Part shown: piece after piece, positions 43,736 to 54,640 of the stretch
How positions within the stretch are numbered: the first letter of the stretch is position 1
Layout: each line of letters starts with the position of its first letter
Assembly (NCBI GenBank): GCA_029263395.1
Contig: JAJCXO010000058.1
Location: forward strand, 52,412-116,411
DNA: 64,000 nucleotides
Direction of reading: 5' to 3'
DNA from: Acidobacteriota bacterium
Lineage (GTDB): Bacteria > Acidobacteriota > Thermoanaerobaculia > Multivoradales > J023
The notes under the pieces: model-generated
What the model was told of the DNA's origin: nothing
Databases searched by the model: none
Seen by the model: only the letters and a program-made list of their open reading frames with translations
Made by a program: the position numbers and the translations under genes

Positions 43736-44809
43736 TCACTGGCTTGGTGTCTCTTGTCCGGCCTCGACGATCGATCGGAGCAGCGGTGCCAGGTCATGCG
43801 CCAAGGCTTTGGCGAACAACGTGTGGCCAACGTCCGAAAAGTGCCATTGATCGGCAAATGTGGTGGGCTCTTCGTCGGCGAGCAGATCCGAATAGTCGAA
43901 AAAAACCGCCTCACCCTGCTTCGCCAGCATCTCGGCTTCCGCCGCCATGCGTCGGTACCAGGGGTTGATCACCTCTTCGTAGTTGTCGATCGTGAGATCC
44001 AAGAGCCGACGCTCGAGGGGAGTCTTGTGGAGCTTGCCACCGAGAAAAGGCTGCATCGCAAACACCATCGACACCTGCTGCAAATGCCCGAGTTGGGCAG
44101 CTAGACGGACGCTGCGCCGGTACTTTCGGAGCCCTTCGTCCGGACTCTTTCCGGGGCGATTCATTAGGTCGTTGAGCCCATTCACGAACACCACCATGTC
44201 CGGTTGAACTTCGGACCCACGCAGGGCATAGGACTCGAAATCCTCCAAACCCACCGAGCCGTTGCGGGCCAGGATGCTGATGCCAAGGCCCGGGAACTCG
44301 TCCTGTAAGAGACGAAACAACGCCGTAAAATAAGCCGTCTCGACGGTTGACGCATAGGCTCCAAACGCCACGCTGCCACCGACAAACAGCAAGCGCGGAA
44401 AGGCGTCGAGCCCGCCACCGACATGCTGGAAACCGCGGCCGTCGATCGTCACCAGCAGCGGGATCGTTTGGGTACGCTCACACGCATCCAGGTCACCACA
44501 AGGGTACTGCTGCGGACGGATGCGCTCCGCCCAGTAGCCTTCCCGGGGTCCAACCGGCGGCACCTCCACGCCACGTTCAGTGTAGGTAGCCTCCCAGGCC
44601 AGACGATTGAGCTCCACCCCAGCCGGGCCGCGATGTTTCCAGGCCCGGGCGATACCCCGGTAGAGGTGCATCTGAGCCAAACCGGACGTGCCACTTTCAC
44701 GATAGAAGTTCCAGCGCACCCCGATTTCTACCAGGAGCGCGGTAATGCCGAAGGCGACGATCACGAGCATCGCCTTCCCGGCAGCATCTTTGACAGTTCG
44801 TCGATCCAT
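43736..44809 (-). CDS. Membrane-anchored SGNH/GDSL hydrolase
   Basis: About 357 residues from the ATG at 44809. A TTG five codons earlier is the alternative start, and neither has a good ribosome site. One transmembrane helix at about 12-32 (AMLVIVAFGITALLVEIGV) anchors an extracytoplasmic SGNH domain: block I Ser in LFVGGSVAFG, block III Asn in FVNGLNDLMN, and block V Asp/His in DQWHFSDVGH. Members deacetylate glycans or hydrolyse lipid esters. Followed three bases later by the shikimate-kinase-like gene, so the two are likely coexpressed. Confidence 0.85.
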   Translation of the reverse strand: MDRRTVKDAAGKAMLVIVAFGITALLVEIGVRWNFYRESGTSGLAQMHLYRGIARAWKHRGPAGVELNRLAWEATYTERGVEVPPVGPREGYWAERIRPQQYPCGDLDACERTQTIPLLVTIDGRGFQHVGGGLDAFPRLLFVGGSVAFGAYASTVETAYFTALFRLLQDEFPGLGISILARNGSVGLEDFESYALRGSEVQPDMVVFVNGLNDLMNRPGKSPDEGLRKYRRSVRLAAQLGHLQQVSMVFAMQPFLGGKLHKTPLERRLLDLTIDNYEEVINPWYRRMAAEAEMLAKQGEAVFFDYSDLLADEEPTTFADQWHFSDVGHTLFAKALAHDLAPLLRSIVEAGQETPSQ

Positions 44810-44888
44810 GGCTTCAGGCAGCAAGAAGCCGCGAGTATATGCCGAACCGCCCTCGGCCTCGGCCGTCTCTTTACAAGACTCCGAGGAC

Positions 44889-44969
44889 GCTCAGTTTACG
44901 GTGCCCGCGCCATGTGCTCAGTTCATGGCGCCCGCGCCAAGTGCTCAGTTCATGGCGCCCGCGCCATGC
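44889..44969. repeat. Three tandem 27-bp palindromic repeats at the anti-sigma gene end
   Basis: Three contiguous 27-base copies (44889, 44916, 44943) share GCTCAGTT and GCCCGCGCCA. Copies two and three contain the dyad CATGGCGC-CC-GCGCCA, perfect over eight bases each side in copy three. The anti-sigma gene stop (44950-44952) lies inside the third copy, so on the minus strand its last codons and stop are repeated downstream. It may act as a stabilising or terminating hairpin, or be a simple duplication. Confidence 0.75.
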
Positions 44970-45534
44970 CTAGAAACGCGCCGCCCTCCTGCCACAGGTC
45001 GATCACCAAGCCGCCAGCCTCCAGCTGCGTCTCCCCCAGCTTCGCCAACTCCTGGGTTCGTGCGGTCTGGTAGAGGGTCAGGCGTTCGCCGTCGGCCGCC
45101 TCGAGCCGTAACTGTGCCGCCAACTGCCCTTGGATCGAACAATAACGAGCACCGACCAAGCGGGCACCGTCACCAGCAATCCGGGTCGGTTCGGCCAAGG
45201 CGAAGTCGAGTTTGTCCATCACCCGGCGCAACTCGCCGTAACTGGTGGCCTCGAAGTCGGCGGCAAACTGCTTTTGATGATTGAGGGCAATCTCGTCGGC
45301 AATCGCTCGCCCCAGGTCGCTGGACTGGTAGGCCGGCATCAGGATCCCCAGACCCACCGCCACCACCGCTACCGCGGCAGCAGCCAGCAGCGAGACGGTG
45401 CGTGGGCTCAGCTGTTGCCATGCTGGCGGATGAGCCGCGACGTCCATCGCTTTCAAGCGGTCGAGCATCGCCTCGGACGGCTCTTTGGCCTGATAGTAGT
45501 CGCGCAGATCGTCTCTAAGCCGCCGATCGCTCAT
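44950..45534 (-). CDS. Putative membrane anti-sigma factor
   Basis: 194 residues. The cytoplasmic N-terminus (about 1-42) is charged and helical (LRDDLRDYYQAKEPSEAMLDRL). One transmembrane helix lies at about 47-67 (VSLLAAAAVAVVAVGLGIL) and a periplasmic domain occupies the rest. No zinc-binding anti-sigma motif is present. The ATG overlaps the sigma factor stop by four bases (ATGA), the standard position for a cognate anti-sigma factor. Assignment rests on topology and coupling. Its 3' end sits in tandem palindromic repeats. Confidence 0.75.
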   Translation of the reverse strand: MSDRRLRDDLRDYYQAKEPSEAMLDRLKAMDVAAHPPAWQQLSPRTVSLLAAAAVAVVAVGLGILMPAYQSSDLGRAIADEIALNHQKQFAADFEATSYGELRRVMDKLDFALAEPTRIAGDGARLVGARYCSIQGQLAAQLRLEAADGERLTLYQTARTQELAKLGETQLEAGGLVIDLWQEGGAFLGMARAP

Positions 45535-46010
45535 GAGGTCGTCTCCTGCTGGGCCGGTCGCAGCACATCCCGCAGCTTACGGCGGGCTCGCTGAATCAAC
45601 GACGATACCGTACCGAGGGGTTGACCGGTGAGCTCGGCGATCTCGCGCACCGTATACCCCTCGATCCCCGCTAGAAATACCGCTTCACGTTCCAACGGCC
45701 GAAGCGAGCCCAATGCCTGGTGAATCGCGCCCACCTCAGGCCACGAGCTCGCCTCGTCGAGGAAGGCTAGCTCGCCTCCTTCACCCGCAGGATCGAGGGG
45801 TTCGAGGGTCACTAACCGTTCGCGTTTCACCTGATCGAGGAAGCGGTTGCGCAGGGTCTGAAAGAGGTAGCCCGCATGCTGCGGCGCGCCACGTTTCAGC
45901 ATCGCCACCCAGGCGTCCTGCAACAGGTCTTCGGCCCGAGCCTCGTCGTGGGTCAGCGCCAAGGCGAAACGGTAGCCTCGCCGCAGCAATTGGTCGAGAT
46001 CTCGGGCCAC
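45531..46010 (-). CDS. ECF-type RNA polymerase sigma factor
   Basis: A 159-residue sigma-70 family protein of extracytoplasmic-function size. Region 2 is DEARAEDLLQDAWVAML with the expected AxDxxQ-like pattern. Region 4 is LGSLRPLEREAVFLAGIEGYTVREIAELTGQPLGTVSSLIQRAR, the helix-turn-helix that binds the -35 element. GTG start at 46010, with GGAG ten bases upstream. It lies 30 bases after the small secreted protein gene and is coupled to the anti-sigma gene. Confidence 0.92.
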   Translation of the reverse strand: MARDLDQLLRRGYRFALALTHDEARAEDLLQDAWVAMLKRGAPQHAGYLFQTLRNRFLDQVKRERLVTLEPLDPAGEGGELAFLDEASSWPEVGAIHQALGSLRPLEREAVFLAGIEGYTVREIAELTGQPLGTVSSLIQRARRKLRDVLRPAQQETTS

Positions 46011-46040
46011 GTCTTCGCTCTCCGTTGACCAGTCGTTGGA

Positions 46041-46439
46041 TCAGTCGTTTTCGAGGTGGTAAGGTCGCTTCGTGCCTTCAATCTTGTGTACGAGGCCCTG
46101 CACCGCACGGATCTTGCCGTCCGCGTCGAGCACCAGGAAGTCGACGTCGATCGAGCGCCCCTGCTGATCAGTGAAGTCGGCACAGCTGACGTAGAAGTCG
46201 CCCTTTTTGACGATGCCGGAGTGGAGATTGGCCTCTTTCAGCCGCAGGAGCTTGCCATCCACCGCATCGTAGTGACTGTAGACCCCGTCGACCATCTGGT
46301 GATCGATGAAGGACTGCATCGCAGTCTGGATGTCGGTGCGCAGGTGGCCCTTGATTGAAGGATCGTCGCCAGCGAAGGCGATAGCAACGGTGAGTAGGCT
46401 CAAGGCAAGCAGAAGTGCGGTTTTGCGAATCATCGTCAA
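46041..46439 (-). CDS. Small exported protein of unknown function
   Basis: 132 residues with a signal peptide to about residue 23 (LLTVAIAFAGDD). The mature part (about 110 residues) is mixed alpha/beta, with a single Cys (YVSCADFTDQQG) and strands FLVLDADGKIRAVQG. No named family recognised. The C-terminal half resembles small secreted beta domains that respond to ligands. As the first gene before an ECF sigma/anti-sigma pair it could be the sensed or regulated product (inference). Its promoter region carries the 42-bp array. Confidence 0.7.
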   Translation of the reverse strand: MTMIRKTALLLALSLLTVAIAFAGDDPSIKGHLRTDIQTAMQSFIDHQMVDGVYSHYDAVDGKLLRLKEANLHSGIVKKGDFYVSCADFTDQQGRSIDVDFLVLDADGKIRAVQGLVHKIEGTKRPYHLEND

Positions 46440-46554
46440 ATCTCCGGATGGGTTGTTGAAGAAGACGGACGACGTCGCGGTCGCCCCTGTCGTCTGTTAG
46501 ACGATCAGGAGTAACGTTTGAATGCATCGGATCGAGTTTTTCTGACCACAAGAC

Positions 46555-46848
46555 CACGAGCGGAGCCGTCATGGGCGTCTTGGAACGACGAACATGCCTT
46601 CCACAACCGACCGGAGCGCTTTCAAAAAAGCGAACACACCTTCCACAAGCGTCCGGAAGCGTTTCGAAAAAGCGCACACCCCTTCCACAAGACGATTTCA
46701 CTGAACAATTAAATCGAAAATGCCTTTCACAAGCTGTCTTGGCCGAAGGATAAAATCAAACAAGCCTTCCACAAGTGGACTTGGGGGCTTTGAAAAATCG
46801 AATAGGCCTTCCACAAGTGGCAAAGAATCCACGTAACACGCTCCGTAT
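46555..46848. repeat. 42-bp-period tandem array, six units
   Basis: CCTTCCACAA (one unit CCTTTCACAA) recurs at 46597, 46639, 46681, 46723, 46765 and 46807, exactly 42 bases apart; a decayed unit precedes at 46555. A second conserved patch, TTTCrAAAAAGCG, occurs in the same phase in the first two units and is degenerate later. Between these the sequence varies. The first two units are identical at 33 of 42 bases. It fills the divergent gap between the small secreted protein gene and the esterase remnant. No protein-coding frame spans it. See findings for a relation to the array at 54025. Confidence 0.85.
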
Positions 46849-46895
46849 CAACGTTTACGTCGACTAGACCCCAAACAAGCAAAAAAGGAACCCCT

Positions 46896-47821
46896 TTGAA
46901 CGCCCTTACGAGCGCCTTCTCGAGAGCGATGCCCTCCAGAACCCTGTGGTTTGCCAGCGTGTTGTTCATCGCCACTGTTGCGAGCCCGGTCAACGCTGCC
47001 GACGGCGCCCAAGTAGACGACGGAATCGGCGATCCGACCCTTGAGAAGTACCCCGAAGTCTCCATCAGGGGAAGCGAACATCGGCAGCTCACGTCAGCGG
47101 TCAACGGCCAGTTGTACCAGGTTTATGTCAAGCCACCCCGTGGCTACGAAACCGGGAACAAACGTTACTCGGTGCTCTACGTGCTCGATGCGGAAACCAA
47201 CTTCGGTGCCACGAGCTACATCGTCCAACGGCTGATCAAGGACGATCTCATCCCTGAAACGCTGGTGGTAGGCATCGCCTATGGCGCCACCTACGAGGCG
47301 TTCTACCAGCTGCGCGGCCGGGACCTCACCCCGGCCCCGGGGCGACGCGGGGAATACGGCAGCGCCAAAGAATTCCAGCGGTTCATCGAAACTGAGTTGT
47401 TTCCCTTCATCTCAAAGAACTATCGGGTGGTGGATGGGATCGGGCGCTCTACGGACACTCCCTGGGTGGCCTCTTCGGCTTCTACACACTGCTGACCAAG
47501 CCTGAGATGTTCGGGCGTTACATCCTTCTGAGCCCGTCCCTGTGGTGGTCGGACAAGGCTATCTTCAAGGAGCTGGGACCGGCGCCGGGGTCAACAAGTC
47601 CAGCGCGGCTGTATGTGGCGACCGGTCAACACGAGAACAAGAAACACCACGGTGGCCAATCGATGGTAGACCAGCACTTGGAGATGGTCCGCCTCCTCCA
47701 GAAGGTGGAATCGAGCCAACTGAAGATTCAGTCGGAGATCTTGGAAACCGAGACTCATCGGACCATCTTCGGCCCCGGCTTCACGAAGGGTTTGCGGTTC
47801 GTGTATTCGGATTCGAGATAA
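46896..47821 (+). pseudogene. Exported alpha/beta-hydrolase esterase, frameshifted
   Basis: An esterase-D/enterochelin-esterase-like hydrolase split by one missing base. Codons from 46896 encode a signal peptide (SPVNAAD) and the N-terminal two-thirds (VKPPRGYE, YSVLYVLDAETNF). The frame then breaks near 47437-47439 inside GATGGGATCGGG. In the +1 frame from there the protein resumes with LYGHSLGGLFGFYTLL, which holds the nucleophile Ser. It runs to a stop at 47819-47821 and includes PSLWW and the C-terminal His region. One added G at the run restores a single frame, so recent inactivation or a base-calling error in a G run is likely. Confidence 0.85.
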
Positions 47822-47862
47822 AGCCAGGTGACCCGCAAACCACGGCCCCGCCGGAGCTGTAG

Positions 47863-47882
47863 GGGCGCACGGCCGTGCGCCC
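47863..47882. repeat. Perfect 20-bp palindrome, REP-like
   Basis: GGGCGCACGGCCGTGCGCCC is a perfect 20-base dyad preceded by GTAG. It lies between the convergent ends of the esterase remnant and the secreted DGFESGD protein gene. Palindromes of this GTAGGGGCGC type are frequent dispersed repeats in many bacterial genomes. It may also act as a two-way stem for transcript ends, but no U-tract is present. Confidence 0.75.
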
Positions 47883-47974
47883 ATGGTTGGCGGAACTCAG
47901 TAGACGGCCAAACTCGACAACGATCAAGGAACTCTTCATTTCCTTGGCCCGACCGCAGCAACAGACCCAGAACC

Positions 47975-48802
47975 CTAATTCCAAGCGCTGGTATCGCCCG
48001 ACTCGAAGCCATCGCTGAAGAACGGACCATCAAACGCCAATCCACCGAGGTTGTACCCCGGAAACCCCGCTTCGACGGTCACCACCCCATCGAGGGTGAT
48101 GGCAACCCAGTCGGACGCGCCGCTCAACGTCCGCAGCACGTTGGCGATGGGGTCATAAACCATCGGTGGCTGACTGGTCTCGTTGAGGGTGGTGCCGCTC
48201 AACGGCACCTCCGTGAGATTGGTCGGCGATGCGGGTGACAGGCTATATAGGGCCCAAGGCCCCACCGTGTCACCAATGATGTAGAGCGTGTCGGTGGCTG
48301 GAACATAGGCAATCTTGTTGCGACCACTGGTTGGCAAGGCACCGTTTTCCAGAGTGGCTGCACCGGTGCTGGTATCGATGGAAACCAGACTGCTGGTGTT
48401 CGGGCCTCTGATACCGATCACAGCCCAGAGCTTGCCCGTCGCGTCGAATGTCATGTCGCGGACAGCACCACCCGATAGGACACCAATCTGTGAAAACGAG
48501 GCATCCAAGCCAACCGTGCCAAACACCCAGGGGCTACCGTCGCCCACCGGGAACACACAGTAGAACACACCGGACGTGGGATCAAAGGCGAGGGCACGGC
48601 CCCGGTCCACTCCATCCGGGTGGGTGATTGTACCCGCGGTAGAGAGTGTCGAGGCGTCGCTCGGATCGAGGATTCGAAGCTCAGCATTGCCTGCGACCAC
48701 ACCGTACAGCGTCTCCGCATTGGACTGGCCGACCAGCAGGATACCCAGGAAGACGGAACTGAGGAAGCACAAGAAATGTCGGCCGTTGATCGGTGGAATC
48801 AT
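47975..48802 (-). CDS. Exported beta-propeller-like protein with DGFESGD C-terminal tag
   Basis: 275 residues from the ATG at 48802 (MIPPINGRHF), which has AAGGAA upstream; the frame extends 28 codons further without support. Signal peptide to about residue 29 (VGQSNAE). The mature part repeats strands such as RALAFDPTSGVFYCV, DMTFDATGKLWAV and NKIAYVPATDTLYII, like DUF4394/NHL-type propeller blades. It ends in FFSDGFESGDTSAWN. Extracellular or surface-bound; function unknown. The only sequence it shares with the VCBS protein at 41424 is this tag. Confidence 0.8.
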   Translation of the reverse strand: MIPPINGRHFLCFLSSVFLGILLVGQSNAETLYGVVAGNAELRILDPSDASTLSTAGTITHPDGVDRGRALAFDPTSGVFYCVFPVGDGSPWVFGTVGLDASFSQIGVLSGGAVRDMTFDATGKLWAVIGIRGPNTSSLVSIDTSTGAATLENGALPTSGRNKIAYVPATDTLYIIGDTVGPWALYSLSPASPTNLTEVPLSGTTLNETSQPPMVYDPIANVLRTLSGASDWVAITLDGVVTVEAGFPGYNLGGLAFDGPFFSDGFESGDTSAWN

Positions 48803-49036
48803 GGGGTGTTCCTTGTTTCGTCTTCTCGGATTTACTGGCCATGAGGTGACCGGGCTTTGCTTCGAACCGGCACGGCTCGACGCCATCTCGAAGCGTTGTC
48901 TTGATCATACCAACAGCTGTTTCTCAACATCGCAACACCATCGGCAAGACGCTCAGGCCATTCGGTCGCGTTGCAGAACCCTGATCACAATTCCTCGTAT
49001 GCACAAACAGCGATCAATCAACCATGGAGCCCTGCG

Positions 49037-49672
49037 ATGACCTGTCTCGCGAGTCGACCTCACGTCCTCTTGGTCCTGACGTTTCTCTGTCTGCTGCTGT
49101 CGGCCTCCACCTTTGCCGACGACACAGAACCCACCAGCCAAGGCCCCGGCTATCCCCTACTCGACGGGCTGTGCACCGAATACCCCCGCCTCGCCGCCAA
49201 GTCGTTCAAGGTGTCGGACACCGTGACGCTCTACATCTTCCAGGACAACAGTTACGTTTGGATGTGCTACACCTTGCCAACCGGTAGCTTTGGCACCGTC
49301 GATGTTCGACTCCAAACTCCCGCGCTCAGCGCAGCGATCAACCTTCACGTCTCCGCCCAACTCGGCGAATGGCCGGCCGACAAACCAGACGAAGCGCCGC
49401 AGACTTCGGATAGCTCGAAATGGTGGCAAATCGTAGGTTGGACCGCCAATGCGATGCGGCTCAACGGCATGGTGGATGGCGAGAATGAGCGTCGTCCAAA
49501 CTTCCTACCCGCCGAAGGGCGTGAATTTCAGCTCGCCAAAAGTCGCTTCGGACGGGGCGACTGGCACCTACGTTTCCAGATCCGAGCGGTGGCCGGCGCC
49601 GGGGACGACGGCAAACCAGGCTCGTTGTGGTTCCCGTCCAAGGACAGTTTGCTCGAGCTAGAGGTGGATTAG
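49037..49672 (+). CDS. Small exported protein of unknown function
   Basis: 211 residues from the ATG at 49037 (MTCLASRPHV), supported by GGAG seven bases upstream; an earlier in-frame ATG is less likely. Signal peptide to about residue 27 (LSASTFADD). The mature part is beta-rich with Trp-rich strands (NSYVWMCYTLP, WWQIVGWTANAM) and two Cys, suggesting a jelly-roll or Ig-like sandwich. No family recognised. Divergent from the DGFESGD protein gene. Confidence 0.72.
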   Translation: MTCLASRPHVLLVLTFLCLLLSASTFADDTEPTSQGPGYPLLDGLCTEYPRLAAKSFKVSDTVTLYIFQDNSYVWMCYTLPTGSFGTVDVRLQTPALSAAINLHVSAQLGEWPADKPDEAPQTSDSSKWWQIVGWTANAMRLNGMVDGENERRPNFLPAEGREFQLAKSRFGRGDWHLRFQIRAVAGAGDDGKPGSLWFPSKDSLLELEVD

Positions 49673-49750
49673 CTGGCTGGACTTGGCCCGCAAGGTAAGA
49701 TTCACGTTGACTTTCAACCTTGAGGCTCAAACCGCCGACGCAGACACCGC

Positions 49751-50692
49751 GTGCAAGACGACATCCAACAGCAATTCCAACAAGCCCTCGATCAACTGAT
49801 CGAGCGGCTGCAAGAAGATCGCAACATCTTGGCGGCGATCCTCTTCGGCAGCTTGTCCTACGACACGGTGTGGGAGAAGTCGGACATTGACCTGATGTTG
49901 ATCACCACCGAGGCGCGCTCGACGGCGGAAGAAAAGCTCTCCGAACGGTTCATCGCGTTGATCGAACGCGACGTCAACATCCACGCCCATATAAAGACCC
50001 GCTCGAATTTCAAACGGATGATCGAGGGCTCTCTGCGCAGCTCGTTCATGCACTCCTCATTCGTCAAGAGCCGGCTGCTGTTCTCCCGCGACAAAACCCT
50101 GAACCAACTCTACGACGGTGTGCTTCGCCTGGGACAGCGCGATCGTCAGACCCAGCTATTCTGCGCCGCTGCCCAGGTGATGCCACTGCTCGCCAAAGCG
50201 GAGAAGTTCTGCCGCATCAAAGGTGATCCCCACTACGCCTTCCTGTGGATCACCCAGACTTACTCCAGCTTGGCGCGGATCGAAACCTACCTGCATGACG
50301 AGATCGCCGACCGCGAAGTCCTTCAGCGAGCGCTAGAGCTCAACCCGGCGTTTTTCGAGTCGATTTACACCGATCTCATCGACGCTAGGAAGACCCCGGA
50401 ACGTATCGAGGCGGCGCTGCAGGCCATTGACGCCTACCTCGGCGAACGAATCCCAGAGCTTTTTCAACCTCTGCTCGATCACCTCGAGTCTGTCGGCGAA
50501 ATCCGCTCAGTGACCGAAATCGAGACTTGGTGCGAGCAGCAGATGAACGCCGAAGGCGCGGTCAGCGTGTGTGAGTGGCTGGCGGATCGGGGGGTGGTGG
50601 TGAAAACCTCGGCGCCGTTGCGTCTCACTCGCCGCAGCCTAGTCGAGGTCGACGAGCTAGCGTTCTTTTACGATCCGACGAACCCGGGCTGA
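49751..50692 (+). CDS. Nucleotidyltransferase-domain protein
   Basis: A 313-residue protein with an N-terminal MNT-type nucleotidyltransferase fold. [21 protein letters not shown] (about 30-50) holds the GS motif and the DxD metal ligands. The third acidic residue probably is in VNIHAHI. The C-terminal 200 residues are helical and then turn into a winged-helix-like end ([37 protein letters not shown]). Such proteins transfer AMP or other nucleotides to proteins, RNA or small molecules. A HEPN partner is not adjacent, so a toxin-antitoxin role is not supported. GTG start at 49751. Confidence 0.82.
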   Translation: MQDDIQQQFQQALDQLIERLQEDRNILAAILFGSLSYDTVWEKSDIDLMLITTEARSTAEEKLSERFIALIERDVNIHAHIKTRSNFKRMIEGSLRSSFMHSSFVKSRLLFSRDKTLNQLYDGVLRLGQRDRQTQLFCAAAQVMPLLAKAEKFCRIKGDPHYAFLWITQTYSSLARIETYLHDEIADREVLQRALELNPAFFESIYTDLIDARKTPERIEAALQAIDAYLGERIPELFQPLLDHLESVGEIRSVTEIETWCEQQMNAEGAVSVCEWLADRGVVVKTSAPLRLTRRSLVEVDELAFFYDPTNPG

Positions 50693-50892
50693 CACGCGTC
50701 TCCATGAGTTGGATGGCCCAAAACGGCCACCTATCCCGTAGAGCGCAGGAACAGGGTGAACACCTTCAAACAATCTCAGGAGGCGTGTTCGCGAATCGGC
50801 GGCTGGCCTCAGAGGGCCGCACATCGCAGGATAAGATCCGACCCCAAACCAACGTGCGACCGACCCGGAAGGTAGCCTATAGTCAACCGACG

Positions 50893-53814
<2,922 letters not shown>

Positions 53815-54024
53815 GGTTTGTCTTCTGCTGGTCGCTGTGAATATTGATCGCGCAGAATCAAGGAACAGCCCATTGAGTATTCGCAAACGACTCCTCGCCC
53901 TCATCGACGACTCGTGGCTCTTTGATCCCTCTGCGGTGCCGCAAGCACCACTGGCTCCAAAACAGGTGAGTTGACACCTCTCCGACAACCATCTCGGGCC
54001 GGAAAGAACACCTTCCGCACGACC

Positions 54025-54233
54025 AAACTCCTGACCGAAGCGCGCCGGGACAGGATTGGAAACTTGCAACAGGTATCTTGGCGGGCTAAGGACAAGATCC
54101 GTGACGCGCAACACGTGTCTTGGCGAGCCAAGGGCAGGATCCGTGACGCGCAACACGTATCTTGGCCGGCCAAAAACGGATCCTGGTTGCACAACAGGTG
54201 TCTTGGCGGGCCCCCAAAACTGCGCCAGCCGTC
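54025..54233. repeat. Second 42-bp-period tandem array
   Basis: Units starting CAACAsGTrTCTTGGC lie at 54067, 54109, 54151 and 54192 (spacing 42, 42, 41), with a decayed unit at 54025. Each is followed by GCCAAG or a variant and by a GATCC patch. The first two units are identical at 36 of 42 bases. Unit two has the dyad CTTGGC-GA-GCCAAG and unit three the dyad TTGGCCGGCCAA. No coding frame is supported. Confidence 0.85.
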
Positions 54234-54334
54234 TCGAGGGCTGACGAGGGTAATGTTTGGGTTGATGGATTTTCAGAGATCTACACCCTGAATGAGCAAG
54301 GGATGCCCAAGGTTCAGTGGGTCGAACTTTTTCT

Positions 54335-54440
54335 ATGCTGATGCTGACACCTTTTCTTTTAGAAACAATTCACTAAAGAAGAAAGAAAGAGAAGCACTCC
54401 ACCTAAATTGCGCGGAGTTCGGAAGCGTCAGCATCAGCAT
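54335..54440. repeat. 14-bp inverted repeats flanking an AT-richer segment
   Basis: ATGCTGATGCTGAC (54335-54348) is matched in inverted orientation by GTCAGCATCAGCAT (54427-54440), 78 bases apart. The interior contains CCTTTTCTTTT and a purine run, which is unlike the GC-rich surroundings. It could be a small non-autonomous element or the arms of a long RNA stem. No target-site duplication is evident. Confidence 0.5.
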
Positions 54441-54519
54441 GCTCATTCGAATCTCTCGATATTTCCTCGCCTGCTCTTCTCGGCCTGCCCGTGCAGTACC
54501 CCAACTTTCAAGGCAATGT

Positions 54520-54564
54520 TGTAACAGCGTCTCGTCTGTAACAGCGTCTCGTTTGTAACATCGT
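54520..54564. repeat. Three 17-bp direct repeats upstream of the VCBS lipoprotein gene
   Basis: TGTAACAGCGTCTCGTC and TGTAACAGCGTCTCGTT are adjacent, followed by the partial copy TGTAACATCGT. They end about 75 bases before the lipoprotein ATG. They could be tandem regulator sites or replication slippage products. Confidence 0.65.
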
Positions 54565-54640
54565 GAAGAACCGCACGTTCTATCAGGGGAGCCTGCACCC
54601 ACGATCAACAACACGAGCGGGCCTCAGGAGAGCACAACGC

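Larger units (their letters stand above)
53815..54640. other. Intergenic region with repeats
   Basis: About 830 bases without a supported gene. It contains the second 42-bp array (54025-54233), a 14-bp inverted repeat pair at 54335 and 54427 flanking an AT-richer, purine-rich interior, and three 17-bp direct repeats at 54520-54564. Several short frames exist on both strands but none has a signal for translation. The right end carries CAGGAG before the lipoprotein start. Confidence 0.6.

Noticed and set aside
46555..46848. Interpretation of the 42-bp array as CRISPR or TIGR-type guide array
   Set aside because: Units are degenerate, the conserved blocks differ between units and no cas, Tas or Nop-domain gene is in the window.
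49751..50692. Nucleotidyltransferase as antitoxin of a HEPN/MNT pair
   Set aside because: No HEPN gene is adjacent and the protein is about three times the size of MNT antitoxins.
50575..50892. N-terminal extension of uvrA by 106 codons
   Set aside because: It overlaps the nucleotidyltransferase gene and precedes the conserved UvrA start.
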